Source of the DNA: JACDAN01 sp963842235
Lineage (GTDB): Bacteria > Actinomycetota > Thermoleophilia > Gaiellales > Gaiellaceae
Length of the DNA stretch: 64,000 nt
Assembly (NCBI GenBank): GCA_963842235.1
Contig: CAWJFT010000001.1
Coordinates: 248,001 to 312,000 of the forward strand
Direction of reading: 5' to 3'
Shown: positions 50,264 through 58,537 of the stretch, piece after piece
How positions within the stretch are numbered: the stretch's first letter is position 1
Layout of the letters: each line of letters opens with the position of its first letter
The notes under the pieces: generated by a model
Seen by the model: the letters and a program-made list of their open reading frames with translations, nothing else
Database searches by the model: none
Told to the model about the DNA's origin: nothing
Program-made: the position numbers and the translations under genes

Positions 50264-51469
50264 ATGTCGACCTATCAGGTACGCGGGGAGGTTCCGCGCA
50301 AGCGTCACATCCAGTTCCGCGACGACGGCACGCTCCTGACCGAGGAGGTCATGGGCCTCGAGGGGTTCGTCGGGAACGAGTCGATCCTCTACCACCTGAC
50401 CTCTCCCTGTCGGGTCAAGGAGCTCGGCCACTTCGAGCCGATCGAGCGCGAGGAATGGGTGCCCGACGCGCACGCCCACCGGCACTTCAAGACGATCGGG
50501 ATCCCGACGGAGGGCGACGAGATCTCCGGCCGCAAGCTCCTGATGTGGAACAACGACGTCGAGATCTCGCTGGTACGGCCGGCCGAGTCCATGGAGTACT
50601 TCTTCCGGAACGGCGAGGGCGACGAGGTCTACTTCGTCCACGAGGGCTCGGGGACGCTGCACACGACCTTCGGCGACGTGCCCTACAAGGAGGGCGACTA
50701 CATCGTCATCCCGCGCGGCACGACCTATCGGTTCGAGCCGTCAGGCCCCCAGCGCTATCTGCTCTTCGAGACGCCCGGCCTGATCGAGATCCCGAAGCGC
50801 TACCGGAACGAGTACGGCCAGCTGATGGAACACGCGCCCTTCTACCACCGGGACATTCATCCGCCCACGGAGCTCCAGACCTACCGGGAGCGCGGTGAGT
50901 TCCAGCTGAAGATCCGCGTGCGCGACGGCTATCAGGATTACGTGATCGACTACCACCCGTTCGACGTCGTCGGGTGGGACGGCTACCTCTACCCGTGGAC
51001 GTTCAACATCAACGACTTCGAGCCGATCACCGGGCGGATCCACATGCCGCCGCCGTCACACCAGACCTTCGCCGGCCCGAACTTCGTCATCTGCTCGTTC
51101 TGCCCGCGGAAGCTCGACTTCGACCCGATGGCGATCCCGATCCCGTATCACCACTCGAATCTCCAGAGCGAGGAGATGATCTATTACGTCTCCGGCAACT
51201 TCGGGTCGCGGAAAGGGATCGAGGTCGGCTCCGTAACGCTGCACCCGTCCGGGATCCCGCACGGCCCGCACCCGGGGCTCGCGGAGAAGTCGATCGGGAT
51301 GACGGAGACGCACGAGCTCGCGGTCATGTGCGACACGTTCCATCCGCTGAAACTGACGACGTTCGCCCGGGATCTGGACGACGGCCAGTACGCGTACTCG
51401 TGGTACACCGAGGACGACGTGCCGGCCAGCTACGACGCCGACCCGGCGGGCGCGACCTCACACTTTTAG
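50264..51469 (+). CDS. hmgA: Homogentisate 1,2-dioxygenase
   Basis: A 401-residue iron(II) dioxygenase that opens the ring of homogentisate to maleylacetoacetate. The cupin-like core has YYVSGNFGSRKG and LHPSGIPHGPHPG, which holds the iron-binding histidines, together with EVYFVHEGSGTLHTTFGDVP and YHHSNLQSEEM. Family-wide features such as GWDGYLYPWTFNINDFEPIT are present. ATG 50264 is in a good context. It is a single gene; the 3' end overlaps the convergent metallo-beta-lactamase-like gene by 12 bp. It completes the tyrosine route started by hppD; a maleylacetoacetate isomerase is missing from the window. Confidence 0.95.
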   Translation: MSTYQVRGEVPRKRHIQFRDDGTLLTEEVMGLEGFVGNESILYHLTSPCRVKELGHFEPIEREEWVPDAHAHRHFKTIGIPTEGDEISGRKLLMWNNDVEISLVRPAESMEYFFRNGEGDEVYFVHEGSGTLHTTFGDVPYKEGDYIVIPRGTTYRFEPSGPQRYLLFETPGLIEIPKRYRNEYGQLMEHAPFYHRDIHPPTELQTYRERGEFQLKIRVRDGYQDYVIDYHPFDVVGWDGYLYPWTFNINDFEPITGRIHMPPPSHQTFAGPNFVICSFCPRKLDFDPMAIPIPYHHSNLQSEEMIYYVSGNFGSRKGIEVGSVTLHPSGIPHGPHPGLAEKSIGMTETHELAVMCDTFHPLKLTTFARDLDDGQYAYSWYTEDDVPASYDADPAGATSHF

Positions 51470-52066
51470 CGCGTTCGGGTCGGTTGGGCCGCCGTGCGTG
51501 AGCAGGAGCCTGGCAGGGCTTCGCGCCATCAGTTCGCGCACCGCCTTCCTCGCGGGCTCGAAGCTCTCGTTCTTGCGTACCCACGTCGGCGGACAGAGCG
51601 CGGCCTTGTCACCGTGCCTAAGGATCGTGTCGCCGACGACGACGGCATCGTGCTTCGGGAGCCAGAACGCGATCTCCTCGAGCCGGCGCATGTGGACGGC
51701 CTCGCTGCCCGCAGGCAGTGAGTCCCCGACCCGGAAGGTCTTCGTGACCGGCGTCCGCTCCTCGACCCATTGAGCGGCGGGCTCGTGCGCCCAGGTCGCT
51801 GAGCCCTCGTAGCGCTCCAGGATCTCGGGCGCGCTCCGGCCGTGCCACAGGACCGTCAGCAGGATCGCCGGCGGGCCATGGCGCTCCACCAGGGCGTCGA
51901 GCGCATCCCAGTCCTCGACCAGCGGGTCGAACAGGACGAGCCCGTCGTCGACGAGGGCGTACGACGAGACGATCTCCTCCCAGCCCTGGCCGCCCTCCAG
52001 GTCCTCCGGCGTCCACTCCGGATGCGGAGCCATCCACCACCAGAGCTGCGGTGCGATCTCCTCCAC
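51458..52066 (-). CDS. Metallo-beta-lactamase-like protein, paralogue 2
   Basis: A 202-residue relative of 24455-25126 and of its own neighbour at 52068-52703. It shares the opening IAPQLWWWMAPHPEWTPEDL, an ILLTVLWHGRSAPEIL loop at the place of the usual HxHxDH motif, a VVVGDTIL segment and the ending LLLTHGGPTDPNALKV. A conserved SSYALVDDGLVLFDPL lies near residue 40. With a single His in the core loop, normal two-zinc hydrolysis is unlikely unless other residues provide ligands. GTG 52066 starts it one base after its paralogue ends, so they form a two-gene operon made by tandem duplication. Confidence 0.75.
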   Translation of the reverse strand: MEEIAPQLWWWMAPHPEWTPEDLEGGQGWEEIVSSYALVDDGLVLFDPLVEDWDALDALVERHGPPAILLTVLWHGRSAPEILERYEGSATWAHEPAAQWVEERTPVTKTFRVGDSLPAGSEAVHMRRLEEIAFWLPKHDAVVVGDTILRHGDKAALCPPTWVRKNESFEPARKAVRELMARSPARLLLTHGGPTDPNALKV

Positions 52067-52067
52067 G

Positions 52068-52703
52068 TCAGACCTCGAGCGCGTTCGCGTCGGTCGGCCC
52101 GCCGTGGGTGAGCAGCAGGCGGGTGGCTGGGAACTTCAGCACCCGCTGCACCGAGCGCCGGACCTCGTCGTACGACTCCACCTTCCGAAGCCAACTCGCG
52201 GGCAAGAGGCGAGCGCGGCCCTCGTGGCCCAGGATCGTGTCGCCGATGACCGTCGAGGCATGGCTCGGAAGCCAGTACGCAGCCTCGTCCATGTGGTGCA
52301 TGGGCAGGGCCTCGACGCCCCCGGGGAGCTCGTCGCCCTGGACGAACGTGTTCGTGTACCGCGCGCGGTTGCCGACCCGCCTTGCCGCCGGTTTGTGCGC
52401 CCAGAGGCTCGAGCCCTCGTAGCGGTCGAGGATCTGCTGGGAGCTACGGACGTGCCAGTGGATCGTGACGAGGATCGCCGGAGGCCCGTGGTGCTCGACG
52501 TCCCTGTCCATCGCCGTCCAGAACGCGTCTTCCTCGCCTTCGGGGATCAGCGGATCGAAGACGACGAAGGCGTCGTCCGCGACGAGCGCGTACGACGAGA
52601 CGATCTGGCCCCAGCCCTTCCCGTCCTTGTCCGCGGCGGGCGTCCACTCCGGGTGGGGAGCGGACCACCACCAGAGGCGCGGAGCGATCTCCTGGACGTC
52701 CAC
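52068..52703 (-). CDS. Metallo-beta-lactamase-like protein, paralogue 3
   Basis: A 211-residue paralogue of the preceding entry. It has IAPRLWWWSAPHPEWTPAAD, the loop TIHWHVRSSQQILDRYEGSS, STVIGDTILGHEG and the ending LLLTHGGPTDANALEV. The two share the same architecture but only about half of their residues, so the duplication is not recent. It starts at GTG 52703. It is divergent from the DNA glycosylase gene (32 bp between starts). Shared invariant positions: W-W/W-H, PHPEW, W-H-x-R, GDTI/L, THGGPT. Confidence 0.75.
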   Translation of the reverse strand: MDVQEIAPRLWWWSAPHPEWTPAADKDGKGWGQIVSSYALVADDAFVVFDPLIPEGEEDAFWTAMDRDVEHHGPPAILVTIHWHVRSSQQILDRYEGSSLWAHKPAARRVGNRARYTNTFVQGDELPGGVEALPMHHMDEAAYWLPSHASTVIGDTILGHEGRARLLPASWLRKVESYDEVRRSVQRVLKFPATRLLLTHGGPTDANALEV

Positions 52704-52735
52704 GGCTAGACCGTACCCGTGCGTACGGTTCGCGC

Positions 52736-53554
52736 ATGGCCTTCCTGGCGATGCCGCAGCCGTTCGACTTCGAGCTCACGACGGAGCGCTTCCGCGTGTT
52801 CGGGCTCGACCTCGCCTCGCTCTGGCACGAGGGCGGCCTGCACCGCGTCCTGGACGGGCGCGAGGTGCGGATCGAGGCCGCGCCCGGCGGGGTCGACGTC
52901 GAACCTATGGACGACGAGGTCCGGCCGGTCGTCCTACGCCTGCTCGGCGCCGAGTTCGATCTGGAGGCGTTTCGGCCTGACGATCCGGTTCTCGCCGGCC
53001 TCGTGACGCGCCTTCGCGGCTTTCGTCCGCCGCTCGCTCCCGACCCCTTCGAGATGCTCGTCGGCGCGATCTCGGCCCAACAGATCTCGCTGCGAGCCGC
53101 GTTCGCGGTGCGAAACCGATTCGTGGAGCGGTTCGGCGTCCGCGGCAAGCTCGCCTACGCGTTCCCGACTCCGGAACACATCGCCGCCGTGACGCCAGAG
53201 GAGCTGAGAGCGCTCGGCTTCTCCCTGCGCAAGGCCGATTACATCCTCGCTCTCGCACGCTCGGGGCTCGACTACGGCGCGCTGGCTGCGCTGCCGGACG
53301 AGGAGGTCAAGGCGAGCCTCCAGCAGCTGCCCGGCATCGGCGAGTGGACCGCGGACTGGTTCCTTGCCCGCCATCTCGGACGGCCTCGGGCCTGGCCGGC
53401 CGGCGACCTGGCGCTCCGCAAGGTGGTCTCCTCGTTTTATGGTGACGGTCGCTCTCTGACTACCGAGGAGGTGCGGGAGATCGGCGGACGATTCGACCCA
53501 TTCCAGAACCTGAGCGCGCACTACCTGCTGACCGGTTCCCGGCTGCCCGCATGA
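52736..53554 (+). CDS. AlkA-type DNA-3-methyladenine glycosylase
   Basis: A 272-residue HhH-GPD DNA repair glycosylase that removes alkylated bases. An N-terminal beta region (residues 1-85, QPFDFELTTERFRVFGLDLA) precedes the helical core. The helix-hairpin-helix is LQQLPGIGEWTADWFLARHL, and Asp224 in WPAGDLALRK is the catalytic residue. Other typical parts: PDPFEMLVGAISAQQISLRA. ATG 52736 starts it. It is followed by two genes with ATGA overlaps, so it leads a three-gene operon. AlkA-like specificity is likely; other HhH glycosylases cannot be excluded. Confidence 0.88.
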   Translation: MAFLAMPQPFDFELTTERFRVFGLDLASLWHEGGLHRVLDGREVRIEAAPGGVDVEPMDDEVRPVVLRLLGAEFDLEAFRPDDPVLAGLVTRLRGFRPPLAPDPFEMLVGAISAQQISLRAAFAVRNRFVERFGVRGKLAYAFPTPEHIAAVTPEELRALGFSLRKADYILALARSGLDYGALAALPDEEVKASLQQLPGIGEWTADWFLARHLGRPRAWPAGDLALRKVVSSFYGDGRSLTTEEVREIGGRFDPFQNLSAHYLLTGSRLPA

Positions 53555-54294
53555 ACGTTCGGCGGGAGGGCGATTCCTTCTCTGCGGAGGAGAACGGCGA
53601 GGTCGTCGGCTCGGCACGGCAGACGCCTGACGGCGGCGTCGTGCTCGAGCTGAGGGAGCCGCGAGAGGGCGTCGCATTGGCACTCCTACGCGCCGTGGCG
53701 GCCGCGCGGGCAGAGGACGCCGATGCCGCCGAGGCGCCCACGTCATTCGGCTCGGTGCACCTCCAGACCGACGATCAGGCCGCAGTCGTCCAGGCAGTGA
53801 CGAAGCTCGTCCCGCGGGTCTTTCGCTCTCGGACGACGATCGTCTCGCCGCCGCGAAACGGCTGGATCGCCGTCTACGACGAGGTTGCCGACCGCGACCC
53901 GCGCCAGCTCAAGCGGCTGGGGCAGGAGCTCTCCAACGCGTCGGGGCTCGTCACCTTCACGATCGGCGTCGAGGAGGACAAGGCGGTTCACTACATCGCC
54001 CTCGAGCGAGGTCGGATCCTCGACGAGTACGTCTCGGTGCCGGACTTCCGCGGGCCGCTCCCGCCCGGCGACGCCGTCGCGCTTCGCGCGAACCCGACGG
54101 TGGTCGCTCGGCTCACCGGCGCGAGCGCCGCGAGCGTCAGGGCCGTGGCGAGGACGGCCGCTTCACCCGACGAGCTGCCGCCCGCAGAGGAGCTCCTGCG
54201 CGAGCTCTCGGAGGTGCTCGGCCTGGAGGGCACGAGGATCCGGTTCGAAGAGGCACGCTATGTGCCCGACGCCGTCGTCGTCGATCACGAATGA
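53551..54294 (+). CDS. Hypothetical protein in glycosylase operon
   Basis: A 247-residue protein of no family I recognise. The N-terminal 55 residues carry a short beta motif (GVVLELREPREGVALALL), the middle contains two similar beta-alpha segments (FGSVHLQTDDQAAVVQAVTK and NGWIAVYDEVADRDPRQLKR), and the C-terminus is mixed, ending RIRFEEARYVPDAVVVDHE. There are no catalytic motifs, signal peptide or membrane helix. ATG 53551 overlaps the glycosylase stop (ATGA) and its own stop overlaps the hydrolase start, so it is co-translated with both. The context suggests a link to repair or stress, nothing more. Confidence 0.65.
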   Translation: MNVRREGDSFSAEENGEVVGSARQTPDGGVVLELREPREGVALALLRAVAAARAEDADAAEAPTSFGSVHLQTDDQAAVVQAVTKLVPRVFRSRTTIVSPPRNGWIAVYDEVADRDPRQLKRLGQELSNASGLVTFTIGVEEDKAVHYIALERGRILDEYVSVPDFRGPLPPGDAVALRANPTVVARLTGASAASVRAVARTAASPDELPPAEELLRELSEVLGLEGTRIRFEEARYVPDAVVVDHE

Positions 54295-54938
54295 AGGTCC
54301 TCCTGCTCCACGCGATGCCGCTCGACGAACGGATGTGGGAGCCTCAGCTGGATGCACTCGCCGGCGAGGACGTCGAGGCGCCGAACCTCTACGACCTCGG
54401 CGGGAGCTCGGTCGACGAGTGGGCCGAGGCGCTCCTCGAGAGCACTGACGACGACGAGCTCGCCGTCATCGGGGCATCGATGGGCGGCTACGTCGCCCTC
54501 GCGATGGCCCGTAAGGCACCCGAGCGAGTCCGTGGGCTGCTCCTGGTCGGCTCGCGCGTGGGCGCCGACACGCCGGAGCGACGAGCCGTGCGTGACGAGC
54601 AGATCCGCACGCTCAAGGACGAAGGGATCGAGGCGTGGGCGCCCAGCGCGCCGGCGCCGCCGCCGTCGGAGCGGACGGTCGACGAGCTCGTCCGCGCAGT
54701 GCAGGCGCTTCGCGACCGCGCCGACTCGACCGAGCTGGCCCGTAGCTTTCAAGGACCGCTCTGGATCGCCGTCGGGGACGCCGACCCGTTTCTGCCCGTG
54801 GAAGAGGCGCGCGAGATCGTCGAGGCCGCGCCCAACGGCCGGCTGGAGATCTTCGAGGACACGGGCCACTTCCCGAGCCGCGACCGGTCCGGCCGGTTCA
54901 ACGAGCTGCTGCGGGAGTTTCTGCAAGCAGCTGCTTGA
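54291..54938 (+). CDS. Alpha/beta hydrolase
   Basis: A 215-residue alpha/beta hydrolase. The catalytic triad is Ser63 in GASMGGYVAL, Asp165 in VGDADPFLP and His193 in EDTGHFPSRD. The N-terminal strand and oxyanion region read KVLLLHAMPLDERMW. The lid is short, and no lipid-binding segment stands out, so esters or amides of small metabolites are likely substrates. ATG 54291 overlaps the previous gene's stop as ATGA. Its last 41 bases overlap the convergent DUF72 gene. Confidence 0.82.
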   Translation: MKVLLLHAMPLDERMWEPQLDALAGEDVEAPNLYDLGGSSVDEWAEALLESTDDDELAVIGASMGGYVALAMARKAPERVRGLLLVGSRVGADTPERRAVRDEQIRTLKDEGIEAWAPSAPAPPPSERTVDELVRAVQALRDRADSTELARSFQGPLWIAVGDADPFLPVEEAREIVEAAPNGRLEIFEDTGHFPSRDRSGRFNELLREFLQAAA

Positions 54939-55824
54939 GCTGCTGCGCGTTCGTGGCCGCCTGCGAGACCCATCCGCCGTCGCCGCCGGGGCTGCGATTG
55001 TTGTTGTTGAAGAGGGCGTAGGCGTTCTCTGCCTGCGCTGAGAGCTCCTTCAGCGGCTCGACCCACTCCCGCAGCTCGTCCTCCGAGTAGAGGTAGTCGA
55101 ATCGCTCGGCGGCGCTCCGGCCTCGCACGTTCCAGGTATCCGCATTGCGGCCGTGGAAGCGCACGTACAGCGTCGGCGAGGTGAGCGCGAGGAGGGTCCG
55201 AGGGACGTTCTTCGCGTCCACCTTGGGTGCGTCGATGACGACGAGCGACATCTCGTGCTCCTCGAGGAAGGACAGGACCTCCGAGCGGACGTCTTCCTCG
55301 TACCAGCTCGAGTGCCGGAACTCGACGAGCATCTCGTCCTCGCCCATCTGCTCCCGCGCCCAGGCCAGGTAGTCGAGCGAGTAGTCCTTGTAGACGACGT
55401 AGGGCGGGAACTGGAACAACGTCCCACCGAGCTTGCCGGCGCTTCGCAGCGGGTCGAGCGCCTCGCGGAACCGACGGAACACCTCGGCCCGGAACTCCCT
55501 CGGCGGACGGTCGATCCGGCCTCGATCGTCGACCGGAGCCTCGTCACGAAGGTCGGTTGGAAGCTGCTCCTTCTTCACCGGATGCCGCGTCATCACGCCG
55601 AAGGCCTTCACGTGCATGACGAAGTCGTCCGGCGTCTGCTCAGCCCAGCGCTCGGCCATCGAGTCCACAGGCAGCCGGTAGTAGGTCGAGTCCAGCTCGA
55701 CGGTGTCGAAGTGCTGGGCGTAATACGAAAGGCGCTCTCGAGCCGGTAAGCCCGGCGGGTAGAAGTACTTGGAGAGCGCCTCGTCGGCCCAGGAGCAGGT
55801 GCCGACTCTGATCCGCGCGGCCAT
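54898..55824 (-). CDS. DUF72-family protein
   Basis: A 308-residue TIM-barrel-like protein of the DUF72 (YecE) family, whose members share RVGTCSWAD at the start, HFDTVELDSTYYRLP, FVMHVKAFGVMTRHPV and YVRFHGRNADTWNVRGRSAA with FNNNNRSPGGDG near the end. Function is still unproven; nuclease or nucleotide-binding roles have been proposed. ATG 55824 is chosen because upstream extension of the frame has no similarity and runs into a decayed gene. Its 3' end overlaps the convergent alpha/beta hydrolase by 41 bp. Confidence 0.85.
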   Translation of the reverse strand: MAARIRVGTCSWADEALSKYFYPPGLPARERLSYYAQHFDTVELDSTYYRLPVDSMAERWAEQTPDDFVMHVKAFGVMTRHPVKKEQLPTDLRDEAPVDDRGRIDRPPREFRAEVFRRFREALDPLRSAGKLGGTLFQFPPYVVYKDYSLDYLAWAREQMGEDEMLVEFRHSSWYEEDVRSEVLSFLEEHEMSLVVIDAPKVDAKNVPRTLLALTSPTLYVRFHGRNADTWNVRGRSAAERFDYLYSEDELREWVEPLKELSAQAENAYALFNNNNRSPGGDGGWVSQAATNAQQLKQLLAETPAAAR

Positions 55825-55856
55825 GTCCTCAACGATAGAGGTCGAGCTAGCGCCTG

Positions 55857-56880
55857 ACGCGTAAAACGCGGACGGGATTCGCGGTTGCGCCATCGTGGCC
55901 TCCGAGCAGCGCGGCGCGAGGGTCGGCGTGCAGCCGGACGCTTTCCTGGCCCACGGAACCATGAAGACCGCGTGCACCAACATGGCCTTGCTCGTGATCC
56001 GCACCCGCATGGTCACGCAGCCTCGCGCGTTCGAGCGGCCGCTTCCGACCTTCCCTGGGACATCGCGCCGTGTCTTCTGGCGGTAGAAATTCACGCGGAT
56101 TCCGGCTAGTCGCTTGTCCTGCCTCGCGGAGACAGGCGGTGAAGACCGCGAAGGTCTGCCTTCCGCGTCTCTGGCGCTTTGCAATTGCGGAGAGCTCCAC
56201 GGGCAGCCTCGCGTACGACGTGCTCTGCGCGGCCATGCCCAGAGTTCAGCGTTGCCGTACCCGGCACGTACGGGACGAAGATTCGCGTTCCATGGATATT
56301 CACCAGGCACGCTCGGGTTCGTGAAGACGCGGAAGACGCGAAGAGTAGACCGATCAACGGACAAACCCCCGCGACTTGCGGAGGAGGGACGTAGGGCGAC
56401 GAGAAGCAGAGCACCATGCGCGCCGACGCAAAGGCCGCCTCGGGTCCGGTCCTGACCCGGTCGACGTACATCGGCCAGCGGTACGTGCTTCTGGCAAGCG
56501 CGAACTCGAGGATCCAGACGTCCTCGTGCGGACCCGGCGCGCACGCGGACGTCACGTGGTTCGCGGGGTTGTCGGCCTTCACCGATGCCGACGATCAGCT
56601 CCGGTGAGCCGAGCGTTCCACGCATGACAGACCCGTTGAAAGATCCGAGTGCCGTGCCGGCCCGGTGTCCGAGCCTGACGCCGTACCCGATCGGTGAGTA
56701 GAGCGTCGACTTCCCGTGGCATCGTCGTCATCGCCGCGTCTGGACGGCGATCGCGACGCCTCCGCCGTGCTCCGAGCCGGGGGTTCGCGCTGACGACGAG
56801 CGACGGGTTGTAGGCGGCAAGCGCGTTGCCGGCGTAGACCAGCGCGGACACGCCGACGATCGCCGCGACGACCGCGCGTC
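55857..56880 (-). pseudogene. Decayed secreted-protein gene
   Basis: Three pieces on the minus strand, each in a different frame, look like one former secreted protein of about 340 residues. First piece, from 56880: RRAVVAAIVGVSALVYAGNA then AYNPSLVVSANP, a signal peptide and mature start, but with CTG where a start codon would be. Middle: STLYSPIGYGVRLGHRAGTA and LGSFNGSV. Later: ACAPGPHEDVWILEFALARS, MYVDRVRTGPEAAFASARMV, VPYVPGTATLNSG. End: RVRITSKAMLVHAVFMVPWA and GCTPTLAPRCSEATMA. I know a secreted actinobacterial family with this order (CAPGTH...VYVD...FASARIQLCLPSP), from memory only. Several frameshifts separate the pieces, so the gene is dead. Confidence 0.65.
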
Positions 56881-58521
56881 TCAGCGAGCGAGCCTCGTGG
56901 TCGTGATCGACAGCGAGTAGGAAGCCGTGGAAACCTGGTCCCGCGGCTTGTAGACGCAGGCGAAGAGGTACTGGCCCTTGCCGCTTCGATTTCTCACCGG
57001 GAACGTCTCGGGCGCCGTCCCGCGTCCGTAGCGCCCACCGATCAGCGGCCCGTGGAGCGCCCGGCTGCGGCTCTGGTAGTAGCAGGTGCGGGCATCCGGA
57101 CGGAAAACCTCAACGTCGACGTTGGACGTCGGAACGATGCGCAAGCGGAGCTGCCGTCGGGCAGGGACGTAGACGCGATAGACGTCGACGGGATCCTCAG
57201 TCCGGTCGAGCCGGGCATGCAGCGCTGCCTGGGCTCGCCCGGGCCGGGTCAGAGCCGGCGCAGCATGCTTGAGCAGGCCCGCGGCCGTCACTTGGTTCAT
57301 GTCGTCGTTGGGCTCGAGCGGGTCCAGAGCCGGCAGCGGCCGCCTGAGCGCCGAGGGGAGGTCGAGGATCCCAAAGCCGGTGTCCGCATCCCAGCCCGTC
57401 GGAGCAACGTCGCGGGCCGAGGACCGGAGCAGGTCGGCGAGTTGCCTCGCCTGGAGGCCTCTGCGCGTGGCGACCCAGGCGGCGGCGGCGCTCACGAGCG
57501 AGGTCGAGAAGCTCGTCCCCTCGACCGTCTCGTAGCCGCTCGGGTTGAGGAACCGCGGCGCCGCGACCACCATCGACTCTCCTGGAGCGGCGAGGTCGAT
57601 GCCCATCCCCTCGTTGGAGAAGATGCTCACCTCGCCGTCGGGGTCGGTCGAGCCGACCGTCAGCACATGGGGCCAGATCGCAGGGACTCCCGGCGGGCTG
57701 AAGTGCAGTCGCATGTTCCCGGCGGCGGCCACGGGCAGGATCCTCGTCGCGACGGCCCGGATGATCTGGTCGTGCAGGGCGGGGCAGCTCGGCGGGCTGA
57801 AGCCCCAGCTCATGTTGAGGATGGTCGGACCGGACGAGATGGCCGCCTCCACCGCAGCCAGGACGTCGGCGCAATCTCCGGCGCCGGTGTCGGCCGAGCG
57901 GAGCGCTGCCTGCGGATAGAGGCCGGCGATCCCGACGCCGTTCACCGGCGCCGCGGCGATCGAGCTGACCATCGTCCCGTGGAAATCGTCGCCGGTCACT
58001 ACCGCGTTCTGGTTCAGGAACGTGACGGGACGGGCGGAGAACTCTGGATGGCTCTGATCGATCCCGTCGTCGACGATCGTCAGCGGGAAGCCCAGAGCGG
58101 GCGCCGCAACCCGGTTCGCGCCGATCTGCGGCATCCACCAGGGAGCCGGATCGAGCGGGTCACCCTGACCGGCGTAGACGCTGGAGGGACGCATCCGGCC
58201 GTTTCCGTGGGCGTACCGAAGCGCGCCGATCGAGCGGAGGCGCCGAACCACGGCCGCAGACCGATCTGCCGGAACCAGCCAGGTGCCTTCCCCAAGCCGG
58301 CGCGAACCGCGCAGGATGGCCCCCGCTCGTCTGTCGGCCGTGACGGTGACGATCAGCTCGCTGCCCTGGTCTGCGAGCGCAAGTGCATGGACTGGAGAGG
58401 AACCGTCAGGCGGAGGCAGGAAGGGCGAACGCAGCGACATGTCGATCCCGAAGGCGGGGCCCGCGGCTGCCAGTGCTCCCGTCGCAGCTACCGCGGCGAG
58501 AAGTCCGCGAGAGCCAGACAT
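56881..58521 (-). CDS. Subtilisin-like serine peptidase (S8)
   Basis: A 546-residue exported protease. Signal peptide MSGSRGLLAAVAATGALAAA. The S8 domain (about 145-395) has Asp151 (IVDDGIDQSHPE), His181 (DDFHGTMVSSIAAAPV), oxyanion Asn269 (AAAGNM) and Ser337 (EGTSFSTSLVSAAAAWVA). A beta-rich C-terminal domain (about 405-545), similar to the pre-peptidase C-terminal type, carries EPNDDMNQVTAAGLL and FACVYKPRDQ. A short inhibitor-like region lies between the signal peptide and the core. ATG 58521 is the start. It lies just upstream of the decayed secreted gene on the same strand. Confidence 0.9.
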   Translation of the reverse strand: MSGSRGLLAAVAATGALAAAGPAFGIDMSLRSPFLPPPDGSSPVHALALADQGSELIVTVTADRRAGAILRGSRRLGEGTWLVPADRSAAVVRRLRSIGALRYAHGNGRMRPSSVYAGQGDPLDPAPWWMPQIGANRVAAPALGFPLTIVDDGIDQSHPEFSARPVTFLNQNAVVTGDDFHGTMVSSIAAAPVNGVGIAGLYPQAALRSADTGAGDCADVLAAVEAAISSGPTILNMSWGFSPPSCPALHDQIIRAVATRILPVAAAGNMRLHFSPPGVPAIWPHVLTVGSTDPDGEVSIFSNEGMGIDLAAPGESMVVAAPRFLNPSGYETVEGTSFSTSLVSAAAAWVATRRGLQARQLADLLRSSARDVAPTGWDADTGFGILDLPSALRRPLPALDPLEPNDDMNQVTAAGLLKHAAPALTRPGRAQAALHARLDRTEDPVDVYRVYVPARRQLRLRIVPTSNVDVEVFRPDARTCYYQSRSRALHGPLIGGRYGRGTAPETFPVRNRSGKGQYLFACVYKPRDQVSTASYSLSITTTRLAR

Positions 58522-58537
58522 CCCCGGATCCTACGCT

